From: Prochlorococcus sp. AG-409-L21
Lineage (GTDB): Bacteria > Cyanobacteriota > Cyanobacteriia > PCC-6307 > Cyanobiaceae
DNA: 52,592 nt
Reading direction: 5' to 3'
Assembly (NCBI GenBank): GCA_003215475.1
Contig: QCKH01000011.1
Location: 1-52,592, forward strand
Part shown: positions 46,008 to 52,592 of the stretch, one piece after another
Layout: each line of letters starts with the position of its first letter
Position numbering within the stretch: position 1 is the stretch's first letter
The notes under the pieces: model-generated
What the model saw: only the letters and a program-made list of their open reading frames with translations
The model's database searches: none
Told to the model about the DNA's origin: nothing
Program-made: the position numbers and the translations under genes

Positions 46008-47333
46008 TTACAGTGTATCTAGGGCAGCTTTAAGAACGTAATAACAATGTTCTAATTGAGTGTCATTAATACATAAGGGAGGTAAGAGGTATACCACATT
46101 ACCTAGGGGCCTTATGAAAACATTCTGCTCAAGAGCATATTTTTTTACGGCTTTACCGGCAATATTTAGATATCCATCTTTATCATCTGTTTGTAAATCA
46201 AATGCGGCAATTGTTCCTGTAAGTCTAATTTTCTTGACTTTCGGATGTTGTGATAGTTCTTTTAAATGGGGTAAATGCCGAGATTCGAAATTTTGAAAAG
46301 ATTTGGGATCTTTTTCAAGAAGATCTAGACTTGCATTTGCGGCTGCACAACCAAGTGGATTGGCTGTAAAGCTATGCCCGTGCCAAAATGTCTGTGATGG
46401 ATTAGAGCCAATAAAAGCGTTGAAAATTTCTTTCGTTGCCATTGTGACACCCATGGGTAAAAAGCCACCAGTTAAACCCTTTGATAAAGACATAAGATCA
46501 GGTGAGATACTTGCACGTTTGGATGCAAATAAAGATCCACTTCTACCAAATCCAACCATTACTTCATCAGCAATGAGTAATGCTTTGGATTGACGAGTCA
46601 GGAGTTGAACTTTCTGTAGAAATTCAGGTCTAACCATTGCCATACCCCCTGCTCCTTGGATGAGTGGCTCTAGAATTACAGCTGCAGTTGGATGTTCAAG
46701 TAAGTGTTCTAATCTTTTGAGAGCATTATTTTCTCGATTATCTACTTTTTCATCTCCCCACCATGTTGCAGGCCAAGGAATTCTTTTAACAGGAAACAAT
46801 AGCTCTTCAAAAGGTTCATTAAATAGGTTGCGCTCTCCAACCGACATAGCTCCAAATGTATCGCCATGATATGCACCCTCGAAGGCAATGATTTGACATC
46901 TCGACTCACCTTTATTGAACCACCATTGCAATGCAAGCTTTAGTGCAACTTCTACCGCTGTTGACCCATTGTCAGAAAAGAACAACTTTTGCAGTCCAGT
47001 AGCTTTACTAAGTCTTTCGGCAAGATGCTCTGCTTGCGGTTGAGTAAAATCAGCAAAAATAACTTGTTCTAATTGAATCGCTTGTTCATAAATAGCCTTT
47101 GCAATATATGGGTTTGAGTGCCCATGAAGAGTAACCCACCAACTACTGATTGCATCAATAATAGTTCTGCCATCTTCCCTTTCCAGAAGAGCACCATTTG
47201 CTTTTACAATTCTCTGTGGTGGGTTAGATTTTGAAATCTGAGTGAATGGTGGCCAGATATTTGGGTGCCATTCATCCTTACGAGGATTAGCGGTCATATT
47301 AGATGTAGAGAACTTTTTGTTTTGTATTCCCAT
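46008..47333 (-). CDS. bioA: Adenosylmethionine-8-amino-7-oxononanoate aminotransferase
   Basis: PLP enzyme that makes 7,8-diaminopelargonic acid in biotin synthesis, using SAM as amino donor. It has GRTIIDAISSWWVTLHGHSNP, DNGSTAVEVALK, AYHGDTFGAMSVG, ADEVMVGFGR with Asp256, and PLP lysine Lys285 (SLSKGLTGGFLP). From ATG 47333 it is 441 residues; Met13 (47297) may be the true start. It is the most distal biotin gene, 208 bases after bioD, so it may have its own promoter there. Confidence 0.95.
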   Translation of the reverse strand: MGIQNKKFSTSNMTANPRKDEWHPNIWPPFTQISKSNPPQRIVKANGALLEREDGRTIIDAISSWWVTLHGHSNPYIAKAIYEQAIQLEQVIFADFTQPQAEHLAERLSKATGLQKLFFSDNGSTAVEVALKLALQWWFNKGESRCQIIAFEGAYHGDTFGAMSVGERNLFNEPFEELLFPVKRIPWPATWWGDEKVDNRENNALKRLEHLLEHPTAAVILEPLIQGAGGMAMVRPEFLQKVQLLTRQSKALLIADEVMVGFGRSGSLFASKRASISPDLMSLSKGLTGGFLPMGVTMATKEIFNAFIGSNPSQTFWHGHSFTANPLGCAAANASLDLLEKDPKSFQNFESRHLPHLKELSQHPKVKKIRLTGTIAAFDLQTDDKDGYLNIAGKAVKKYALEQNVFIRPLGNVVYLLPPLCINDTQLEHCYYVLKAALDTL

Positions 47334-47541
47334 TCCCCAGAATGAGATAATGAAGTTTGATCTGGCAAATAATAATTAGATTAATTAACTCTAAAATAAA
47401 CTTTCTATTAATCGAGTTTAAAAAAATGTCTAAGAAGGTTTTCTTATAAAAATTCTGAGTTGTTAGCTAAAAATGGACAGTGTCTTTTCAAAGCTTAAGC
47501 TCAATGAAAATTATTAGGTCATTTTCGAGTTTATATATGAA

Positions 47542-48198
47542 TTACAAATATTTTTTGATTAAATTTTTGAATCGTTCACTTAATCTTTGCTTTAACCATT
47601 CATCCGCAAGGACTTTGGCAGATAGGGGCGCAAATTTAGGCAATTCAGCAAAAACTGGTACCCCTCCAAATTGTTCTAATGTTTTTGGGTTGTCTTTATG
47701 TAAAGGCCCATTTAGGATTAGACCAAGAATAGGGATTTGCCTATTTTTTAATGCCTCAATAGTAAGTAGAGTGTGATTAAGTGTTCCTAATCCACTTCTA
47801 GCTACAAGGATAATGGGCATCATCCAAGTTTCTAAAAGGTTGATTTGTAGATACTCGCGATTTAAGGGAACCATTACGCCTCCCGCCATCTCAATAACAA
47901 TAGGTTTTTGCACTATGGGCAAGCTTAAATTTCGAGGTTCAATAACCTGATCATCTTGCTCGGCTGCCCAATGTGGTGAAACTGGTTTGTTAAACTTATA
48001 GCGCTCAGGCAACCACCTTTCTTTGGAAAGATTGAGTAGTTGACATACTCTGTTTGTGTCTCCACCATCTTCCAATCCACTTTGAATAGGTTTCCAATAA
48101 GTTGCATTCAGTCCTTGCACTAGAAGGCTACTTACAACAGTTTTACCTACATCTGTATCGGTTCCGCAGACTATAAGTCGTAATGATTGTAAATTCAT
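47542..48198 (-). CDS. bioD: Dethiobiotin synthetase
   Basis: ATP-dependent enzyme that closes the ureido ring to dethiobiotin. From ATG 48198 it is 218 residues, the family length; a longer frame from 48288 overlaps bioC and is not likely. P-loop GTDTDVGKT at residues 12-20, then WKPIQSGL and VIEMAGGVMVPL. The ATG overlaps the bioC stop by 4 bases (ATGA), which indicates coupled translation. Confidence 0.94.
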   Translation of the reverse strand: MNLQSLRLIVCGTDTDVGKTVVSSLLVQGLNATYWKPIQSGLEDGGDTNRVCQLLNLSKERWLPERYKFNKPVSPHWAAEQDDQVIEPRNLSLPIVQKPIVIEMAGGVMVPLNREYLQINLLETWMMPIILVARSGLGTLNHTLLTIEALKNRQIPILGLILNGPLHKDNPKTLEQFGGVPVFAELPKFAPLSAKVLADEWLKQRLSERFKNLIKKYL

Positions 48199-48950
48199 TT
48201 CTTTGCTATGAGCACTTGGATTAACCAAGTTAATTTCAGAACTGGATTTTGTTTTGAGGGCTCCCATGATTTTTGAAGTTTTCGCCATTCGCTAATTTTA
48301 AGGGAGTTGTGTGGACTTGCTTGAGCACCAATTTGTACTAATGGTTTCAATAGAGAAGATATACTTTGGGCTTCTTGAGTAAAACTTTCTAATTGCTGAA
48401 AATGAATATTTTCTTTTTTAATTACATTCAGAATAGACTTATGAGATGGGAATTGCATAGCAGTACATGTCACTTTTGCTTTGCGAGCCGCGTCATACCA
48501 TTCGGGAAAGCTGCCTTTAACTGGTAATACTATGGCTAGCCATCCGCCTGGAGCTAAAGCAGAGAACCATTCTTTTAATCTTTGTTCAGGTTCCTTTAAC
48601 CAATGGAGGGCAAAGCTAGATGCAATTAATGTTGGCGGATGGTGCCAGTATGGCAAACCAAAATTTAGATCAAAGAGCTTTGTAGATTTGTTTAAATGGT
48701 GTTTTTGAAGCATATTACTTGAAGCATCTATTCTGAGCACAGTTTGTTTTGGGTTTATTGTCTCGAGTTCATTAGCGAGCAAACCTGTGCCGGAGCCTAA
48801 ATCAACCCACAGTCCCGGTAAAACCTCTCTATTGGAAAATTCGGCAACAAGTTTGTGGGCAAAAAATTTCTGAAGAACAGCACCTTTGTTGTATTCGGAT
48901 GAAGCTTCATCAAAGTTTTGGATTATGAATCTTTGCCAGTCGTTTTTCAT
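48195..48950 (-). CDS. bioC: Malonyl-ACP O-methyltransferase
   Basis: SAM-dependent enzyme that methylates malonyl-ACP to prime pimelate synthesis. 251 residues from ATG 48950, which overlaps the preceding stop by one base. N-terminal FDEASSEYNKGAVLQ is typical of BioC, SAM motif VDLGSGTG at 49-56, and SSFALHWLKEPEQRL and LAPGGWLAIVLPVKGSFPEW follow. Fourth position in a chain bioF-bioK-bioC-bioD with overlapping ends. Confidence 0.9.
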   Translation of the reverse strand: MKNDWQRFIIQNFDEASSEYNKGAVLQKFFAHKLVAEFSNREVLPGLWVDLGSGTGLLANELETINPKQTVLRIDASSNMLQKHHLNKSTKLFDLNFGLPYWHHPPTLIASSFALHWLKEPEQRLKEWFSALAPGGWLAIVLPVKGSFPEWYDAARKAKVTCTAMQFPSHKSILNVIKKENIHFQQLESFTQEAQSISSLLKPLVQIGAQASPHNSLKISEWRKLQKSWEPSKQNPVLKLTWLIQVLIAKK

Positions 48951-49663
48951 TAAGTTGACCTTAGCCAATCATTTACTCGATTGATCAAGCTTGGAAGACG
49001 GATAAAATGACCTTCCTTTTCGATGTTCCAAGTAATAGCTGGCTGATCAAGATGTTGATTGAGATCATCTAAAAGCAACTGTCTTGTGGCAGAAGTTACT
49101 ATTTGATCTTTTTCTCCATGGATAATTAATACTCTTGCCTTTCTATTTAGGCCTTTTGGTAATTTATCACTATTAATTAGTAGCTCTAGGTCTGCTTTAA
49201 GCTTTTTTCGACCCTGTAAAGAAACTCCCTCCTTGAACGTCTCTTGAAAGAAGTCAATACCTGTACATGGCTTATTTGCTTTTTGTAGAAATTTTTGGAA
49301 CATAGCTTTTTCTGTTTGTTGTCCTAAATGTCTTTGCATTCCATTTAATCCTATAATTAGGGACCTTCTTTCATTGTTATTGGGAATAAAGCGACTAAAA
49401 CTATTTAGCAAAACCACATCTGAGGCTTCCCTGAGTAGATGTGAGGCAATAAGATGAGTTCCTAGAGAGTGACAGAAAACTACTCTTTTTTGCTCAGTAG
49501 GGTTGGTTGTTGTATTTTTCCAGCAAGGCTCGAAAGGGTCGATATATCCATAACCCCTCTCAATATTTTGCCAAAGCCATCCCTCTGATTGAAAGAAAGC
49601 TTTCCACTCTTGCCAAAAAGAACTATTGCTAAGCCAGCCATGCATAGCAATTACCTGTCTCAT
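48950..49663 (-). CDS. bioK: Pimeloyl-ACP methyl ester esterase, BioK-type
   Basis: Alpha/beta hydrolase of 237 residues placed where bioH or bioG stands in other bacteria. The nucleophile elbow is FCHSLGTH with Ser66, Asp186 lies in HGEKDQIV and His219 in EGHFIRL, giving a full Ser-Asp-His triad. BioK was described from Prochlorococcus and Synechococcus as the esterase that frees pimeloyl-ACP from its methyl ester. It starts inside the last codons of bioF (4-base overlap) and ends one base into bioC. Confidence 0.88.
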   Translation of the reverse strand: MRQVIAMHGWLSNSSFWQEWKAFFQSEGWLWQNIERGYGYIDPFEPCWKNTTTNPTEQKRVVFCHSLGTHLIASHLLREASDVVLLNSFSRFIPNNNERRSLIIGLNGMQRHLGQQTEKAMFQKFLQKANKPCTGIDFFQETFKEGVSLQGRKKLKADLELLINSDKLPKGLNRKARVLIIHGEKDQIVTSATRQLLLDDLNQHLDQPAITWNIEKEGHFIRLPSLINRVNDWLRST

Positions 49664-50835
49664 CTCTTTTCTCCAAGGTGAGAAAGTAATTTCGTTAATG
49701 AATCTTTAGGTAGCCCTCTCCTTATAATGATTCTTAGTCGTGATGTTCCTTCGGGGACAGTTGGAGGTCTTATTGCAATAGTTAATAAGCCATTCATTTC
49801 AAGTTGTCGTTGCTTTTGCAGAGATTCTTTATCGCTACCAAGAATCAGAGGGATTATTGGTCCTCTGCCTTTAGGACAGTCCCAACCTTGTCGTGCAAGC
49901 GATGACCTCCATAATTCGGATTGCTTTTGGAGTTCTACTCCCCAACTGGGATTGGCCTGAATTAGTTTTAATGCTTCTAAAGCTGCCGCTGCTAATGGCG
50001 GAGCAAGAGCAGTTGTGTAACGGAAAGCACCGGATGTTTGAATTATATGATCAGCAATAATTTTATTTGTTGCAAGAAATGCCCCTCCACTACCGAATGC
50101 TTTGCCGAAGGTTCCACTTATCATTGTGATTGGTTCTGAGAGCCCGTAACATAGCCCTCTTCCTTGACTACCGATCACTCCTAGAGCATGCGCCTCATCA
50201 ACAAAAAGCATAGCTTGATATTCTTTGCAGATAGCCGCAATTTTTTTGAGATTAGGACTTGTTCCTTCCATACTGAAAAGACTTTCAGTAATGATTAGTG
50301 GTGTTTGATCGGGATTTTTTTCTATGCAGATCTTGATTAGTCTTTCAAGGTCCTCAATACTGTTGTGAGTAAAACGCCTGATTTTTGCCCCACTTGCTTT
50401 AATTCCAGTTAGTAAAGAATGATGTATTAACTTATCAGTTATTACGGGTGTATTGCGATTGGTTAATGCGCTCACTGCAGCTAAATTTGCTTGAAACCCA
50501 CTAGGGAAAAGGAGGACCTTTTCATAGCCAAGCCAACTACTTAGTTCTTCTTCAAGCTTTTTGTGTATTGGTCTACTGCCTGTTATAAGTCTTGATCCTC
50601 CTGCCCCTACTCCTTCAGATGCCATGGTTCGTTGGGCAGCTTTTTGAAGTCTTGGATGCTTGCTTAATCCAAGATAATCATTGCTTGCCAGATCGATCAA
50701 GGTATCTAATTTATTTTCATCTAGATGTTCAATTAATTCACCAGCTATTTCCCCCGGTTGCCAGGTTCTTATTTTACGTAATCTTGCCTTAGGAATTTTT
50801 TTCATATTCCTAGTTTGATCCTCTATTGCTTGCAT
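49660..50835 (-). CDS. bioF: 8-amino-7-oxononanoate synthase
   Basis: PLP enzyme that joins pimeloyl-ACP and alanine. 391 residues with NDYLGLSKHPRL, GAGGSRLITGSRPIHKKLEEEL, DEAHALGV at 213-220 and PLP lysine Lys245 in GTFGKAFGSGG. ATG start at 50835; Met11 is an alternative. It opens the biotin operon and is divergent from the helicase gene, with 93 bases between the starts. bioB is not in this window. Confidence 0.95.
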   Translation of the reverse strand: MQAIEDQTRNMKKIPKARLRKIRTWQPGEIAGELIEHLDENKLDTLIDLASNDYLGLSKHPRLQKAAQRTMASEGVGAGGSRLITGSRPIHKKLEEELSSWLGYEKVLLFPSGFQANLAAVSALTNRNTPVITDKLIHHSLLTGIKASGAKIRRFTHNSIEDLERLIKICIEKNPDQTPLIITESLFSMEGTSPNLKKIAAICKEYQAMLFVDEAHALGVIGSQGRGLCYGLSEPITMISGTFGKAFGSGGAFLATNKIIADHIIQTSGAFRYTTALAPPLAAAALEALKLIQANPSWGVELQKQSELWRSSLARQGWDCPKGRGPIIPLILGSDKESLQKQRQLEMNGLLTIAIRPPTVPEGTSRLRIIIRRGLPKDSLTKLLSHLGEKR

Positions 50836-50928
50836 TATGGGAATCTTTGAGACTTTTCATTTGCATACCTTTCTTGAGATGGAAGTATTAAGTGAGGAGA
50901 TTAAACTGTCTGATTAGGATTGAGCGTG

Positions 50929-52592
50929 ATGAGCTTGAAAAAGAGCAACATGGCTTCTGATCTTGCTAATGGTGTTTTGGATCCAAGAACCATTTTTCCA
51001 TTTTCATTAGATGATTTCCAGCTTAAGGCCATTGATGCTTTGAATCATGGGCATTCTGTTGTTGTTAGTGCTCCTACAGGATCTGGCAAGACATTGGTTG
51101 GAGAATATGCGATCTATCGGGCTATATCTCATGGGCAAAGAGTTTTGTATACAACCCCTTTAAAAGCTTTGTCCAATCAAAAACTTCGAGACTTTCGCGA
51201 ACAATTTGGTTTTGAAAATGTTGGACTTTTGACAGGTGACTTAAGTGTTAACAGAGGAGCTGCAATTACGGTTATGACTACCGAAATTTTTCGAAATATG
51301 CTTTATGCAGAGGTTGATGAAAACGATGATCCTTTAGCTGATGTAGAAGCTGTGGTTTTAGATGAGTGCCATTACATGAATGACTCTCAACGAGGAACGG
51401 TATGGGAAGAATCAATAATTCATTGCCCTTCATCAGTCCAATTAGTCGCATTGTCTGCAACTGTTGCGAATGCAGGACAGCTGACTGACTGGATTCAGCA
51501 AGTGCATGGACCTACCGAATTGATATTTAGTGATTTTCGTCCAGTTCCCTTGAGGTTTAGTTTTTGCAGTGCAAAGGGATTACATCCTTTGCTTAATGAT
51601 GATCAGACAGGCTTGCACCCAAACTGTAAAGTCTGGAGACCTCCAAAAGGACAAAAACGGAAAGGCCGGTCATCAAAGCCATTACAACCCGAATCCCCTT
51701 CAATAAATTTCGTAATCAGAAAATTAGTTGAAAGGGAAATGCTCCCTGCTATTTATTTCATATTTAGCCGTCGTGGCTGCGATAGAGCTGTAAATGAGTT
51801 AGTTACAAGTGCATTAACTCTATTATCTGAGGAAGAAAGAGATAAAATTAATGCCCGTTTAAATGAATATTTTAAAGAGAATAAGGAAGGAGTTCGGGAA
51901 GGAATTCATGTTGAAGCCTTAAAAAGGGGGATTGCTTCGCATCATGCGGGAGTTCTACCTGCTTGGAAAGAGTTGATAGAGCAATTGTTCCAACAAGGTT
52001 TAGTGAAAGTTGTCTTTGCGACAGAAACTTTAGCTGCAGGTATAAACATGCCAGCTCGGAGCACTGTTATTTCTGTATTGTCTAAGCGTACAGAAAATGG
52101 TCATAGACAGCTTATGGGCAGTGAGTTTCTACAAATGGCTGGAAGGGCCGGCCGCAGAGGATTGGACTCACAAGGATATGTAGTTACGGTTCAAAGCCGT
52201 TTTGAAGGTGTCCGAGAAGCAGGGCAGCTAGCCACTAGCTCTGCAAACCCTCTGATTAGTCAATTCACTCCAAGTTATGGAATGGTTCTTAACTTGTTAC
52301 AACGTTATGATTTAGAAAAGTCACGAGAGCTAGTCCAAAGAAGTTTTGGTTGTTATTTAGCTGGGCTGGATTTAGTTGACGATGAAGAAATTCTTGAGCA
52401 ATTAAGATTTCAGCTTGGCCAACTTCAAGGTATTGCTGGTGATGTACCTTGGCATGACTTTGAAGATTACGAGAAGCGTCGAAGTCGTATAAAAGAAGAA
52501 AGACGATTATTGCGTATTCTTCAAAAGCAAGCAGCAGAAACTCTTGAAAATGAATTAACTTTGGCTTTGCAGTTTGCTAGTGTTGGCTCACT
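50929..52592 (+). CDS. Ski2-like DEAD/DEAH-box RNA helicase, 3' end cut by window edge
   Basis: The frame runs to the window end, about 554 residues seen. Walker A APTGSGKT at 48-55, Walker B DECH at 145-148 (the DExH form), SAT-like LSATVANA, then FSRRGCDRAVNEL and the motif VI QMAGRAGRRG at 402-411. The arrangement is that of Ski2/Mtr4-type helicases; the chloroplast ISE2 protein is a relative. A role in RNA turnover or ribosome assembly is inference. ATG 50929 is preceded directly by GTG 50926; AGGA lies upstream at a usable distance for either. Confidence 0.9.
   Translation, partial: MSLKKSNMASDLANGVLDPRTIFPFSLDDFQLKAIDALNHGHSVVVSAPTGSGKTLVGEYAIYRAISHGQRVLYTTPLKALSNQKLRDFREQFGFENVGLLTGDLSVNRGAAITVMTTEIFRNMLYAEVDENDDPLADVEAVVLDECHYMNDSQRGTVWEESIIHCPSSVQLVALSATVANAGQLTDWIQQVHGPTELIFSDFRPVPLRFSFCSAKGLHPLLNDDQTGLHPNCKVWRPPKGQKRKGRSSKPLQPESPSINFVIRKLVEREMLPAIYFIFSRRGCDRAVNELVTSALTLLSEEERDKINARLNEYFKENKEGVREGIHVEALKRGIASHHAGVLPAWKELIEQLFQQGLVKVVFATETLAAGINMPARSTVISVLSKRTENGHRQLMGSEFLQMAGRAGRRGLDSQGYVVTVQSRFEGVREAGQLATSSANPLISQFTPSYGMVLNLLQRYDLEKSRELVQRSFGCYLAGLDLVDDEEILEQLRFQLGQLQGIAGDVPWHDFEDYEKRRSRIKEERRLLRILQKQAAETLENELTLALQFASVGS

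Noticed and set aside
48198-48288. Longer N-terminus for bioD
   Set aside because: The extra 30 residues overlap bioC and do not resemble the family; ATG 48198 gives the normal P-loop position and an ATGA overlap.

Overview
The window reads as a stretch of core chromosome from a marine picocyanobacterium, most likely a low-light Prochlorococcus. Supporting signs are an AT-rich sequence, the cyanobacterial split of the RNA polymerase beta' subunit into rpoC1 and rpoC2, a 50-residue high-light-inducible protein, Ycf35, LL-diaminopimelate aminotransferase, an MPBQ methyltransferase of the Synechocystis type, and a biotin operon with a BioK-like esterase between bioF and bioC. The clade assignment is inference from gene order and protein resemblance; I could not run a search.

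Layout: 1-4751 is the str operon (rpsL cut by the window edge, rpsG, fusA, tuf, rpsJ). It is followed by a stand-alone Lon N-domain protein coupled to the plastoquinone/tocopherol methyltransferase (4816-6395). 6385-13192 is mostly minus strand: pheA, then a large radical SAM gene followed by rne and rnhB, with a DUF1997 gene on the plus strand. 13290-15799 carries dapL, clpS and a CPBP membrane protease, which overlaps a second radical SAM gene tail to tail. 17350-18681 is the least ordinary stretch: an orphan basic 121-residue protein, about 630 bases with no convincing gene, a 16-bp perfect-stem terminator that can work in both directions, and tRNA-Thr(CGT).

18812-24836 holds a DUF3493 gene and the minus-strand rimP-nusA-ylxR-infB operon. 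25049-28214 has an HtrA-type protease, rpiA and hisD. 28344-39181 is rpsT-tatD-rpoB-rpoC1-rpoC2, followed by a short hli gene missed by a length cut-off and rlmN. 40490-44330 holds a sodium:solute symporter, a 41-residue membrane peptide and a compact set of HEAT-repeat protein, DUF2997, Ycf35 and a 4Fe-4S ferredoxin. 44432-46005 has rsmG, a membrane-anchored J-domain protein and DUF3143. 46008-50835 is the biotin cluster bioF-bioK-bioC-bioD-bioA on the minus strand, and the window ends inside a Ski2-like RNA helicase.

Functionally the window is dominated by gene expression: ribosomal proteins, elongation and initiation factors, RNA polymerase, NusA, RNase E, RNase HII, RlmN and RsmG. Around these sit enzymes of aromatic amino acid, lysine, histidine, biotin, pentose phosphate and quinone metabolism. 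Genes are packed tightly, with frequent 1-4 base overlaps inside operons, several overlapping convergent 3' ends, and many GTG or TTG starts. I saw no insertion sequence, integrase, CRISPR array, rRNA gene or toxin-antitoxin pair. The best candidates for undescribed biology are the HEAT/DUF2997/Ycf35/ferredoxin set and the RNA-like region before the strong terminator at 18575-18611.
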